NCBI GenBank assembly: GCA_021774335.1
Contig: JAJFJD010000001.1
Coordinates: 427,979 to 491,978 of the forward strand
DNA from: Alphaproteobacteria bacterium
Lineage (GTDB): Bacteria > Pseudomonadota > Alphaproteobacteria > UBA8366
Direction of reading: 5' to 3'
DNA length: 64,000 nt
Made by a program: the position numbers and the translations under genes. Each line of letters opens with the position of its first letter. Within the stretch, counting starts at the first letter, position 1. Below, piece after piece: positions 7,786 to 16,948 of this stretch. The notes under the pieces are model-generated. The model was given only the letters and a program-made list of their open reading frames with translations, was not told the origin of the DNA and did no database searches.

Positions 7786-9471
7786 CTAGCGCTCCGGCAA
7801 CGGCGCAAGACGCCGCAGGAATCCGAGTTTCACCATCCAAGCAACCGTCCGCAGCAGGCGCGCCGGATCGTCCTCGGCAAGACCGGGGACCAACTCCGCC
7901 AGCGCCACACCCGGACTGCGCCCCACGGCATTGACCAACTTCGCAATGTCGTCCGCGCTCAACAGGATGTCCGGCGTGAACATATTCATGCGGTGCCGGA
8001 TCAATTGGTTGATGGCCTCGACGGATTTCGCGGCAATCTCGATCCGATCCTGCAAGGAAAGATGTTCGGTCGGGAAGCCCGCGAACATTCGGTACGGGTC
8101 GGGCCGCAGCGGATGAGCCGCGCGGTGTTGCGACTTGGCCGCCGATTCCGTTCCCGTGGCACGCCGGCCGGCGAGTTCTTCCCACACGGATTCATAGGCT
8201 GGGATGACATGCCGCCAATCGTAGATCGACTCCGCGCGCTGCACGCCCGCTTCCGCCATGCGATGGCGCAGGTCCGTATTGACCGCCAATTCATGGAGGG
8301 CGTCGGTGACTGCTTCCACATCCACCGCCGTGGTCTGGCTGCCACCCGCGATAAAGGTGCCGTAGCTGTCCTCGCCGGACAGATAGCGTGTCGCGTTGGC
8401 GTCGCCCGCGCCCGGCGGCGGTGTCAGTGTCGGCACCAGGAAGCCTTCGACGCCGTTCGTCACCGTATCGCGGTACCCGTCCCAATCGGTCGCGACGACG
8501 GGCAATCCGCTCGCCATCGCTTCGATCGGCGCCAGGCCGAAGCTTTCCTGGATGTTGTCGGCCAAGGACATGAAGACGTCGGCGGCGGACCACACGCCGT
8601 TGGGAAACCGCGGATCGCTGTTGGCGACGACACGAACCTCGGCCTTCCTGCAGACCTCCGCCGCGAGGGCGTTGAATTCCGTCTCGAAGCGCTCGGTGTC
8701 GAAGTATCCGTAGAAGACCATGCTGACCGGCGTCGACAAACGCTCGGCCAGCCGCTCCGCCGCCTGCAGAAAAGGCAGCGGATGCGCCTTGGAATAGAAA
8801 CTTATCCGGCCGTGGAACAGCATCACGAAGGCGTCGTCGGCCAACCCCAATTCCTTGCGCAGGCCAGTGCGGCGGCCGCCGTCGCGGTTTTTGGCGAAAC
8901 TGCCCGTGTCGATGCCCAAGGGCACGATCGGCAACTGTACCGGACAGGCCATGCGCCCGCCGGTCCGATCCGCCAGATAGGCCCGCCATTCGTCCCACAG
9001 CGCCTGGATTGCCCCGGCGATCGCGCGAGACGGACAGATGATCGCGTCCCACTCCTGAGTCGGGTAGTGCACGCAATTGGCGACGGCGTCCATGACGGCG
9101 GCGGACGACATGGTGTGGCTGATGCCGCACAGGCTGTAGGCACGCTGATCCTGCGCCCGGCGCATCCAGGCATACGGCGCGATGTTTGGGTCCGGCTGCA
9201 GCAGGCAACCCGGTTCGATCAGGCGTTCGGATTCGGTCAGGGCAATAAAGGCGCAGTCTTCCGCCGCCCGCCCCTGAGCAACTGCGCGCTGTTTGAACTG
9301 CTCGAAGACGTTTTTGTCCTTCGCGTAGCAGAACAGGCGGTCCTGCCGGGCATACCGGAGATAGGCGTCGACCAGGCGTTCGACGGCCACGTCCAGGCCG
9401 ATCACGCGCTCGGACTCGAGATCGCGCGCCACGAAATAGATCGCGGCGCCATCGGTTTTCACTGCGTTCAT
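7786..9471 (-). CDS. Group 1 (GT4-like) glycosyltransferase with C-terminal extension
   Basis: 561 residues from ATG 9471, which overlaps the stop of the upstream SDR gene (ATGA) and has GAGGGGGA before it; the longer open frame to 9708 runs through the SDR gene and is not used. GT-B fold: the nucleotide-sugar half contains M-L-F-H-G-R-I-S near 245 and the E-S-F-G-L-A-P-I-E-A-M-A-S-G-L-P block near 340, with the E-x7-E motif of retaining GT4 enzymes. The last 90 residues (after about 470) form an extra helical, winged-helix-like segment not needed for GT4 activity. No signal peptide is seen; it is likely cytosolic or peripheral. The acceptor is unknown. It is translationally coupled to the SDR. 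Confidence 0.85.
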   Translation of the reverse strand: MNAVKTDGAAIYFVARDLESERVIGLDVAVERLVDAYLRYARQDRLFCYAKDKNVFEQFKQRAVAQGRAAEDCAFIALTESERLIEPGCLLQPDPNIAPYAWMRRAQDQRAYSLCGISHTMSSAAVMDAVANCVHYPTQEWDAIICPSRAIAGAIQALWDEWRAYLADRTGGRMACPVQLPIVPLGIDTGSFAKNRDGGRRTGLRKELGLADDAFVMLFHGRISFYSKAHPLPFLQAAERLAERLSTPVSMVFYGYFDTERFETEFNALAAEVCRKAEVRVVANSDPRFPNGVWSAADVFMSLADNIQESFGLAPIEAMASGLPVVATDWDGYRDTVTNGVEGFLVPTLTPPPGAGDANATRYLSGEDSYGTFIAGGSQTTAVDVEAVTDALHELAVNTDLRHRMAEAGVQRAESIYDWRHVIPAYESVWEELAGRRATGTESAAKSQHRAAHPLRPDPYRMFAGFPTEHLSLQDRIEIAAKSVEAINQLIRHRMNMFTPDILLSADDIAKLVNAVGRSPGVALAELVPGLAEDDPARLLRTVAWMVKLGFLRRLAPLPER

Positions 9472-10256
9472 TCCCCCTCGCGTCCCGCGATACGCCGCAT
9501 CACAAAGCCCGCCCCGGCAACCATCACCCTTCGCCGCGCCGTTGCCAACAGCAACGCCGTTCGCGCCGGCGGCTGGCTCACCAATACCCGCTTCCGGCCC
9601 AAGGCGCGCAACGCCTTGCGGGCCACCGGTTCCGGCATCTCCGAATAGCCCGGCGCCTTGGGCATCCCGGCGCGGTCGAAGAACTTCGTCCGCGTGGCGC
9701 CCGGACACAGCACCAGCACATCAACCGGCGCGTCCTTCATCTCGTCCGCGAGCGCCTCGCCGAAGCTCAGCTCGAATGTCTTAGTGGCGGCGTAAGTGGC
9801 AAGCATGGGCATCGGCGTGAATGCGACGACACTGGATACGATGATCAGCCCGGCGCGTCCACCATCCGCATGCGCCCGCGCGGTCATGCCCGGCAGCAAC
9901 GCACGGGTCAGGTGGACCACGGCGGTGACATTGACGGCGACCATCTCCATCTCACGGTCGAGCGCATTCCCGATCACCGGACCGAACACGCCGAGGCCGG
10001 CATTGTTGATCAACAGATCGACGCCAAGCGCCTCGGCCCAGGCGAGAAGCTCAACCCGGTCTGTCTCGACCGCCAGATCCGCGACATGCGTTTCGACCGT
10101 GCGCCCTTCGGCGGCCAACGTCGCGGCCAAGGCATCCAACGCCGCCCGGTCACGCCCGGTCAGCAGCAAGCCGGTCTCCGGCGGTAACGCTTCGGCGAAG
10201 GCCGTGCCGATCCCGCTCGTAGCACCCGTCACCAGCGCCATTCGATACTGCTGCAT
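9468..10256 (-). CDS. Short-chain dehydrogenase/reductase (SDR)
   Basis: 262 residues from ATG 10256 (GGGGGGAG upstream; the open frame further out to 10310 lacks a ribosome site). Classical SDR motifs: T-G-A-T-S-G-I-G cofactor loop near residue 10, N-N-A-G near 87, S-S-V near 140, and the Y-A-A-T-K catalytic pair near 155. It is an NAD(P)-dependent oxidoreductase of unknown substrate. The C-terminus is basic and hydrophobic and may touch the membrane. Its last codons overlap the start of the glycosyltransferase gene. Confidence 0.9.
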   Translation of the reverse strand: MQQYRMALVTGATSGIGTAFAEALPPETGLLLTGRDRAALDALAATLAAEGRTVETHVADLAVETDRVELLAWAEALGVDLLINNAGLGVFGPVIGNALDREMEMVAVNVTAVVHLTRALLPGMTARAHADGGRAGLIIVSSVVAFTPMPMLATYAATKTFELSFGEALADEMKDAPVDVLVLCPGATRTKFFDRAGMPKAPGYSEMPEPVARKALRALGRKRVLVSQPPARTALLLATARRRVMVAGAGFVMRRIAGREGE

Positions 10257-10358
10257 CGTCCCACTCCCCCCGGCCATATAGGCCTCGAATCCGCCCCCAT
10301 AAGTTAACAAGTTCTTAAGTCTGAAGTCCTAAAAAGTGGCCTCAACGGGGGCTTCTGT

Positions 10359-11354
10359 ATGGACACTGCGCTTAGCATTTTTGCGAAGGCGATTTCGCCT
10401 TTTTTCTACCCCACCATGTCGGGTCAGCGGATTTATTGGCTGTATCTGATGTCGGCCGGGATCATCGCCGCGGGCGCCTATCTCTATGGGCGGACCCTGA
10501 AGGGGCAAAACGGGGCGGAATCGGCCGGTTGGCGCGAATTCATGGGATTCCTGTTGCCGCGCGACGTGTTCCTGCACCGCTCCGCCATCGTCGACTACAA
10601 ATATTTTGTCATCAACGCCTTCGGCTTGGCCCTGATCGTTAGCCCGATCCTGCTGGGCGCGCCGGCGGTCGCCGATCTGACGAAAAGCGCGCTGGCGCCG
10701 CTTGCCGGGGCGGACGGCTGGGGTCTCGCCCCCGGTGCCGGCGACCATCTCGGCTACACGCTGGTGATGATCATCGCGATGGATGGCGCGGTTTTCCTCG
10801 CGCATTTCCTGCAGCATAAGGTCCCCGCGCTCTGGGAATTCCATAAAGTGCATCATTCGGCGGAAGTTCTGACGCCGATCACCGTCTATCGCATGCACCC
10901 GGTGGACGACATCCTGACCGGCTTCATCTCGGCGCTGGTCCTGGGCGTGGTCGACGGCATCTTCCGGACGATCTATGCGGCATCGCCGACGACCGTGCTG
11001 TTGTTCAATCTCAACCTCTTTCTCTTCTTATTTTATCTCGCCGGATACAATCTGCGGCATTCCCATATCTGGGTCAGTTATCCCCAGGCGGTCAGCCATT
11101 TCCTGATCAGCCCCGCCCAGCATCAGATCCATCACAGCAGTGATCCGAAGCATTTCGACAAGAATATCGGATTCATATTTGCCATTTGGGATGGCTTCGC
11201 CGGAACCCTCTATGTGCCGAAGAACCGCGAGATTTTGACATTCGGTCTCGACGGAGACGAACACCAGGCCTTCGACAGCGTGTGGCAGCTCTATGCGCGC
11301 CCGTTCCGGGTCGTCTTCGCGAAATACCTTCCCCCTAAACGGAGCCAGACATGA
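10359..11354 (+). CDS. Sterol desaturase/fatty acid hydroxylase-family membrane protein
   Basis: 331 residues with several hydrophobic segments. It has the eight-His diiron pattern of the family: H-F-L-Q-H (about 148-152), H-K-V-H-H (about 161-165), and near the C-terminus H-S-H and H-Q-I-H-H (about 250-265). Family members hydroxylate or desaturate sterols, carotenoids or fatty acyl groups in the inner membrane using O2. The substrate is unknown. The stop overlaps the start of the next gene by four bases (ATGA), so the two are translationally coupled. Confidence 0.9.
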   Translation: MDTALSIFAKAISPFFYPTMSGQRIYWLYLMSAGIIAAGAYLYGRTLKGQNGAESAGWREFMGFLLPRDVFLHRSAIVDYKYFVINAFGLALIVSPILLGAPAVADLTKSALAPLAGADGWGLAPGAGDHLGYTLVMIIAMDGAVFLAHFLQHKVPALWEFHKVHHSAEVLTPITVYRMHPVDDILTGFISALVLGVVDGIFRTIYAASPTTVLLFNLNLFLFLFYLAGYNLRHSHIWVSYPQAVSHFLISPAQHQIHHSSDPKHFDKNIGFIFAIWDGFAGTLYVPKNREILTFGLDGDEHQAFDSVWQLYARPFRVVFAKYLPPKRSQT

Positions 11355-12220
11355 AACGCGGACTCATTGTCGCCATCGTCCTCGCCGTCGCCGGCGTGGC
11401 CGGGCTGACCTATCTGCCGAAGCAGTTACTGCACGACACGGATACCGGCGAGTACCGGGACGTCACGCCGATCGCAACCGAGAACCTGCCGGTCCATCTC
11501 GAAGACCTGACCTGGACCGAAGTGCGCGCATTGGTCCGCGCCGGACACACCACCGCTATCGTTCCGACCGGCGGCACCGAGCAGAACGGCCCGCATATGG
11601 TGCTGGGTAAGCACAACTACGTGGTTCGGCACACTGCCGGAAAGATTGCTAAACAACTCGGCAACGCGCTGGTGACGCCGGTGATGTCCTATGTGCCGGA
11701 AGGCGCGATATCACCGCCGACCGGCCACATGGCCTATCCAGGCACGATTAGCGTTTCCGAGGAAATCTTTGCGGCGGTCCTGGAATCCACGGCGCGAAGC
11801 CTGAAGGCACACGGTTTCAGAACGATCTGTTTCATCGGTGACAGCGGCGGCAACCAAACCATCCAGGCCAATATCGCGAAAAAATTAAACGAGGAATGGA
11901 TCGGCTCCGGCGTCGCCGTGCTGCATGTCGCGAACTATTACAGCGCCAACGGCCAGGTCGACTGGCTGCTGACCAGCGGCGAAAGCGAATCCACCATCGG
12001 CAGCCATGCGGGCATTCGCGATACGTCGGAACTGCTCGCGGTTCATCCCGCCGGCATCCGCCTGGATCGCCGGCGGTCCAGCAGTGAGGCCGGCATGGCG
12101 ACCAGCGGCGTGATCGGCGACCCGACACGGGCAAGCGCGGAAACCGGCGAAAAGATGCTGCAGCTCAAGGTCGACGCCGCGGTAGAACAGATTCTCCAGA
12201 CCTTCCAGGCCGAAGGCTAA
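11351..12220 (+). CDS. Creatininase-like protein with N-terminal signal anchor and altered metal ligands
   Basis: 289 residues. An N-terminal hydrophobic stretch (about 4-24) suggests export or membrane anchoring, unusual for this family. The creatininase fold is recognisable by G-T-E-Q-N-G-P-H (about 77-84) and by G-D-S-G-G-N near 163. Compared with the canonical E-Q-H-G-P-H-L-P-L-x-T-D and N-G-H-G-G-N, the second ligand His is Asn, the Asp is His, and the His of the Gly-rich loop is Ser. It may therefore bind different metals or be non-catalytic. It is coupled to the sterol-desaturase-like gene by an ATGA overlap. Confidence 0.8.
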   Translation: MKRGLIVAIVLAVAGVAGLTYLPKQLLHDTDTGEYRDVTPIATENLPVHLEDLTWTEVRALVRAGHTTAIVPTGGTEQNGPHMVLGKHNYVVRHTAGKIAKQLGNALVTPVMSYVPEGAISPPTGHMAYPGTISVSEEIFAAVLESTARSLKAHGFRTICFIGDSGGNQTIQANIAKKLNEEWIGSGVAVLHVANYYSANGQVDWLLTSGESESTIGSHAGIRDTSELLAVHPAGIRLDRRRSSSEAGMATSGVIGDPTRASAETGEKMLQLKVDAAVEQILQTFQAEG

Positions 12221-12260
12221 TCCGAGGCGGAAGTTTAGGTCGAGGTAGGTGGCCACATCG

Positions 12261-12671
12261 TCACGCGTGGACGATGAGACGCCCCACCGCCGGGTCCACC
12301 GTGACCTGATCACCCGTCTTCACCGCCACCGTGATGTCGCAATCGAACCGGTCGAGCAGCGGAAAATCCGCATGCGCGGCACCTTGCGCCATGATCGGAT
12401 TGGCGTAGTTCAGGACCAGCGCCAGCGGCGCCCGGTCGCGGGCCGCCATTTCATACAGCATCCAGGCCGTCGCCACACCGCCCTTGGCGATGTTGAGGAT
12501 CAGCACCTTGCCCAGGTAACTCTCGCCGTAGAGTTTATGGGCCTCGCGCGAGAAGGTGCCGTCAATCCGGTTGAGATCATAGCGCGCGCTGAAATTGTCG
12601 TCGGCGACCAGCGCCGGTCCGGTGACCGAATCGCCGATGCCCACATGTCCTTGGAAAATCCGCTCGGCCAT
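12261..12671 (-). CDS. Aconitase X small (swivel) subunit, DUF126 family
   Basis: 136 residues. It matches the swivelling small domain of aconitase X: D-S-V-T-G-P-A-L-V near the N-terminus, G-K-V-L-I-L-N-I-A-K-G-G-V-A-T-A near 53, and A-N-P-I-M-A-Q-G near 90. Its start overlaps the stop of the large-subunit gene (TGATG). In characterised bacterial cases the pair dehydrates cis-3-hydroxy-L-proline; in archaea a related enzyme dehydrates 5-phosphomevalonate. Confidence 0.88.
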   Translation of the reverse strand: MAERIFQGHVGIGDSVTGPALVADDNFSARYDLNRIDGTFSREAHKLYGESYLGKVLILNIAKGGVATAWMLYEMAARDRAPLALVLNYANPIMAQGAAHADFPLLDRFDCDITVAVKTGDQVTVDPAVGRLIVHA

Positions 12672-13915
12672 CAGACGATCCTCCCGGCGACGGCGGAATC
12701 GACGCAGCGTTCCATGGTCGACAGAACCGGCTCGTAACCGTATCCGCCGAGAATGTTGACGATCTTCGCCGAGTTGCTCATCAGGCGCTTCCAGCCGTTC
12801 GCCTCGCCCATCTCGCGGGCATACATCTGATAGAAGCAGACGCCTTCGAGCAAGATTCCACCGGAGTCTTCGATCTTCGCGGTGATCCCCATGCGGTCGG
12901 CGGCGTTCTTGATCTCCGGCGCGGTCGCCGCGATCAGCGTGATCGCATCGTTCACCTTGCGCCCGTCCAGCAGATGGCCGAGCCGCTGCAACTCGAACAG
13001 CGACAACTGCGGTGCGGCAAACACCACCACGTCGAGTTGGTCATCCGACACGCCGTAGGAATCGTAGAAGGCGTCGATGTCGGCGCGGGTGATCGGGATC
13101 GGGTCCGGCGGCGCGCCGTCGAACACCGTCTCCAACGACGGCGCTTCCGGCGTCACGCCTACCATGTGGAACAGCGGTGTCGACCCGAAGCTCGCCATCG
13201 CCGCCCCGAAATGTTTCATCTCGTCCGAGGTCGGCGTACCATCGACACCGTCGATCACCGGCACTTCCCAGTAGGACCCCATGTTGCGGCCGATGATGCC
13301 GCCCGCAGCGCCCCAGTCCGCCCAATCCTGCGGCCGGGTTTCCAACACGTAACGCGCGGTACCCCGGCGGCGTTCATCCAGATGGAAACCGTAGCGCGGC
13401 GTTCGCCCGGTCAGGGCGGCGGCAAGTGCCGACGGTCCGCCCTCGAAATTGGTGCGCGCACCGAGCACGCTGTTGGTGTAGATGCTCGATCCAGTATCGC
13501 CGAAAGCCACGTGTTCGCCCTGCACCGGCGGGATGATCACCTGATAGTTGATGCAGGTATCGGTCATCATCACGTCGAGCGACTGGAACGCGGCGATGGC
13601 GCGGCGCTCCAAGTCGATCCAATCGTCCTGCTGTTTCATCCGCTTATAGGCGTTGAAATCAGTGCCGCGAGGATCGGTCACCGTCGGCACCATCGTGCGC
13701 CGCTCGTCCTTGGGGTAGCCCGCGACCTTTTCCAGGAACTCCACGCCGGCCACGCCCAGCGATTCGGTATCCGCCATCAGATGAACCTGGCTGATCTCCA
13801 CCAAGTCCTCGGCATCGAAGAACTGCCCGACCTTGATCTGGTGTTCCAGCGCCAACCGGCGCGGTTCGCCCATGTCGCCCGCGCGGATGCTTTCCTCGTA
13901 GTCCGTCAACTTCAT
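12671..13915 (-). CDS. Aconitase X large catalytic subunit (DUF521); probable cis-3-hydroxyproline dehydratase
   Basis: 414 residues beginning M-K-L-T-D-Y-E. It matches the DUF521 large domain of aconitase X. It holds Cys residues that could serve an Fe-S centre, for example in D-T-C-I-N-Y near residue 115 and G-V-C-F-Y-Q-M near 355. As a separate gene followed by the DUF126 gene it has the two-subunit layout of the enzyme. The substrate cannot be fixed: the bacterial precedent is cis-3-hydroxy-L-proline to pyrroline-2-carboxylate. The usual partner, a pyrroline-2-carboxylate reductase, is not adjacent; instead a PLP dehydratase lies divergently 122 bases away. Confidence 0.85.
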   Translation of the reverse strand: MKLTDYEESIRAGDMGEPRRLALEHQIKVGQFFDAEDLVEISQVHLMADTESLGVAGVEFLEKVAGYPKDERRTMVPTVTDPRGTDFNAYKRMKQQDDWIDLERRAIAAFQSLDVMMTDTCINYQVIIPPVQGEHVAFGDTGSSIYTNSVLGARTNFEGGPSALAAALTGRTPRYGFHLDERRRGTARYVLETRPQDWADWGAAGGIIGRNMGSYWEVPVIDGVDGTPTSDEMKHFGAAMASFGSTPLFHMVGVTPEAPSLETVFDGAPPDPIPITRADIDAFYDSYGVSDDQLDVVVFAAPQLSLFELQRLGHLLDGRKVNDAITLIAATAPEIKNAADRMGITAKIEDSGGILLEGVCFYQMYAREMGEANGWKRLMSNSAKIVNILGGYGYEPVLSTMERCVDSAVAGRIV

Positions 13916-14037
13916 CGGGTGCTCCCCACCGTATTTGTTCTGCTTCGTTTATATCGCAGCAGGTTGCGTTCCGCACGCCGCCGCTTGCGCAGCATTTCTC
14001 CCTCGACCATAGTGCCTGTCTACCCCGCAGCAACGCC

Positions 14038-15018
14038 GTGAGTCCGATGCCCCGCCTGACAACGCTCGACGACATCAAGGAAGCGCGTAATGCGCTGCCC
14101 GAATTCATCCGCCATACGCCGATCCTGCCGCTCGCCCGCGACTCCGCCGAAGTGGGCCGCGAGAAGCTTTTCCTGAAATGCGAGAACCTGCAGGTCACCG
14201 GCGCCTATAAGGTGCGCGCCGCCTATACCGTCCTACGGTCGCTCAGCGACGAGCAGCGCAAGCGCGGATTGGTGGTCACGTCCTCCGGCAATTTCGCGCA
14301 GGCCTATGCCTACGCCGGAGCGAGCATGGGCGTGCCGATCGTCGTCGTCATGCTCGACAACACCAGCCCCTTCAAGGTGGACAACACCAAGGGCTACGGT
14401 GCGGAGGTCGTGTTCTGCGGCACCGACGCGCTGGAGCGCCAGCCGACGGTTGACCGGCTCGCCGAAGAGCGCGGCATGACCGCGATCGACAATTGGGAAT
14501 ACCCGCCGATCATCGCCGGCCACGCCAGCATCGGCATGGAAATCGTCGAGGATTGCCCGGACGTGGAAACCGTCCTGGTGCCGGTCAGCAGCGGCGGCAT
14601 GGCGGCCGGGGTCGCGACGGCGGTAAAGCTCAGCAAACCGGACACCAAAGTCATCGGCGTCCAGCCGGAAAAGGCCAACGCCGCCTATGTCTCGATGCAG
14701 CAAGGCGAAGCCACGTCCATCGACTATTGGGACAGCATGGCCGATGGCCTGTCGGCGCGGCGGCCGGGCGAGTATCCGTTCAGCCACTTGCAGGAATACA
14801 TGGACGAGATTGTCCTGATCAGCGAACAGGACATCGCCGACGCCTTCCGGACAATCCTGTACCGCGGCAAACTGATGGGCGAACCGGCCGGCGTCGCCGC
14901 CGCCGCGGCGTTTCTCGGCGGCAAGGTCGATACATCGCGCAAGACGGTCGCGGCGCTCACCGGCGGCAATGTCACCGAGGCGATCGTCGACAAAATGCTG
15001 GCGATGTCGGCCGATTGA
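14038..15018 (+). CDS. Threonine/serine dehydratase-like PLP enzyme (fold type II)
   Basis: 326 residues from GTG 14038, or 323 from ATG 14047. Fold type II PLP enzyme: N-L-Q-V-T-G-A-Y-K-V-R-A-A carries the Schiff-base Lys near residue 60, S-S-G-N-F-A-Q-A near 85 binds the cofactor ring, and S-S-G-G-M-A-A-G near 185 binds phosphate. It lacks the ACT regulatory domain of biosynthetic IlvA, so it is of the catabolic or hydroxyaspartate-dehydratase type. The G-A-Y-K context differs from the common G-S-F-K. Divergence from the aconitase X pair suggests a role in hydroxy-amino-acid breakdown, an inference. Confidence 0.87.
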   Translation: MSPMPRLTTLDDIKEARNALPEFIRHTPILPLARDSAEVGREKLFLKCENLQVTGAYKVRAAYTVLRSLSDEQRKRGLVVTSSGNFAQAYAYAGASMGVPIVVVMLDNTSPFKVDNTKGYGAEVVFCGTDALERQPTVDRLAEERGMTAIDNWEYPPIIAGHASIGMEIVEDCPDVETVLVPVSSGGMAAGVATAVKLSKPDTKVIGVQPEKANAAYVSMQQGEATSIDYWDSMADGLSARRPGEYPFSHLQEYMDEIVLISEQDIADAFRTILYRGKLMGEPAGVAAAAAFLGGKVDTSRKTVAALTGGNVTEAIVDKMLAMSAD

Positions 15019-15179
15019 TCCCTTGATGCGATCGCGGCGATCGAAGATTTATGCCGCGTTTCGCACGTAAAGGATTGATCAAGGCGTCATCTTCATATTG
15101 AACATCGCATGCGCCAGGGCGATATGGCCTCTAGGGCGCGTTTGACGCAGCCGATAGAGTCGACGGACCGATCAACACG

Positions 15180-16769
15180 ATGAGCACCTTGCCCGATCCC
15201 GTGGCCCGGCGCCGGACCTTCGCGATCATTTCGCATCCGGATGCCGGCAAGACCACCTTGACCGAAAAACTGCTGCTGTTCGGCGGCGCCATTCAGCTTG
15301 CCGGGGCGGTCAAGGCGCGCGGCGACCAACGGCGCGCGCATTCGGATTGGATGAAGGTGGAACGCGAGCGCGGCATTTCGGTCGCGTCGTCGGTCATGAC
15401 CTTCGACTACGGCGGCTGCACCTTCAACCTGCTCGACACACCGGGCCATGAAGACTTCAGCGAGGACACCTACCGTACCCTCTCGGCGGTCGATTCGGCG
15501 GTCATGGTGCTCGACAGCGCGCGCGGCATCGAGGCGCAGACCCGCAAACTCTTCGAAGTGTGCCGGTTGCGCGACATGCCGATCATCACCTTCATCAACA
15601 AGCTCGACCGGGAAGGCCAGGAGCCGTTCGATCTGTTGGACGAGATTGAGCAGACGCTGGCACTCGAGCCGTCGCCGGCATCCTGGCCGATCGGCATGGG
15701 GCGGCATTTCCTCGGCTGTTTCGACCTGTTCCATGACCGGCTCATGCTGGTCGACAAGGGCACCGCCGACGCGCCGGACGAAGGGGCGGTCTGCGACGGA
15801 CTGGACGATCCGAAACTGGACACGCTGCTGCCGGATTACGCCGCAGAGAAACTGCGCGAGGACGTGGAGATGGCGCGCGGCCTGTGCCCGCAATTCGACC
15901 TCGACGCCTATCGCGAAGGGAACATGACCCCGGTCTTTTTCGGCAGCGCAATCAATAACTTCGGGGTTCGCGAGCTGCTGCAGGGGCTCGGCGACCTGGC
16001 CCCGCCGCCGCGCAGCAGCTCCACCGACACCCGGACGGTCGAGCCCAGCGACGACAAGGTCAGCGGCTTCGTCTTCAAAATCCAGGCAAACATGGACCCG
16101 AAGCATCGCGACCGGATCGCCTTCATGCGGCTGTGCTCGGGGCACTTCAAACGCGGCATGAAGCTGAAGCACGTGCGGACCGGCAAGATGCTGAACCTGC
16201 ACAATCCGCTGCTGTTCATGGCGCGGGACCGCGAACTCGCCGAGGAAGCGTGGGCCGGCGATATCCTTGGCATTCCCAACCACGGCAATCTGCGGATCGG
16301 CGACACGCTGACCGAGGGCGAAGAGCTGCGCTTCAACGGCGTGCCGAGCTTCGCGCCCGAGATTTTACAGAAGGCCCGGCCGGTCGACCCGATGCGGGCG
16401 AAACATTTGTCCCGCGCATTACAGCAGATCGCCGAAGAAGGTGCTGCGCGCGTCTTCAAACCGCGCATGGATGCCGACTGGGTCGTCGGCGTTGTCGGCC
16501 CACTGCAGTTCGAAGTCCTGGCCGACCGCATCCGCACCGAATACGACGTGCCGGTACGGTTTGAGAATACGACGCTTTATACGGCGCGTTGGGTCGAGGC
16601 GGATGATCCGCGTGAGCTGAAGAAATTTCGCGACGCCAACGAATCCAGCATGGCCGAAGACCATACGGGTGCACCGGTCTTCCTGGCGCGCAATGCCTGG
16701 CATCTCGAGAAGGCCGAGGAAGACTGGAAAAGCCTTAAATTCCTAAAAACAAAAGAGCATTCCTCCTAA
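15180..16769 (+). CDS. prfC: Peptide chain release factor 3
   Basis: 529 residues, the standard RF3 length. Translation-factor GTPase: P-loop S-H-P-D-A-G-K-T-T (about 19-27), D-T-P-G-H-E (about 84-89), N-K-L-D (about 140-143), then domains II and III with Q-F-E-V-L near 440. RF3-GTP removes RF1 and RF2 from the ribosome after peptide release and contributes to post-peptidyl-transfer quality control. It acts in the cytosol. It stands alone, without an obvious operon partner. Confidence 0.96.
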   Translation: MSTLPDPVARRRTFAIISHPDAGKTTLTEKLLLFGGAIQLAGAVKARGDQRRAHSDWMKVERERGISVASSVMTFDYGGCTFNLLDTPGHEDFSEDTYRTLSAVDSAVMVLDSARGIEAQTRKLFEVCRLRDMPIITFINKLDREGQEPFDLLDEIEQTLALEPSPASWPIGMGRHFLGCFDLFHDRLMLVDKGTADAPDEGAVCDGLDDPKLDTLLPDYAAEKLREDVEMARGLCPQFDLDAYREGNMTPVFFGSAINNFGVRELLQGLGDLAPPPRSSSTDTRTVEPSDDKVSGFVFKIQANMDPKHRDRIAFMRLCSGHFKRGMKLKHVRTGKMLNLHNPLLFMARDRELAEEAWAGDILGIPNHGNLRIGDTLTEGEELRFNGVPSFAPEILQKARPVDPMRAKHLSRALQQIAEEGAARVFKPRMDADWVVGVVGPLQFEVLADRIRTEYDVPVRFENTTLYTARWVEADDPRELKKFRDANESSMAEDHTGAPVFLARNAWHLEKAEEDWKSLKFLKTKEHSS

Positions 16770-16948
16770 TCGGCCCTCCGCACCGGCCCTCCGCGCCGCG
16801 TCCTTAATGTTGCCGCAATTCGACGGCAGTTAACCATAAAGCTTTATTTTATGTTAACGGCGCCAGTGCGACCGTGGCATTGGGTGAGCACACAACCGAA
16901 TTGATCTCTCGTGCTCTTGACAGAGACCGTCGGAACAAAGGACAGTTC

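Noticed and set aside
4381..9648. Plus-strand open frames of more than 400 codons (4381..5622, 5650..7044, 7993..9648)
   Set aside because: All are antisense to the E1 and glycosyltransferase genes, lack recognisable domains and have Arg/His/Gly-rich composition typical of frame shadows.
12671..13915. Ordinary TCA-cycle aconitase
   Set aside because: The DUF521/DUF126 two-gene architecture and lack of the S-C-T-N-type motifs place it in aconitase X.
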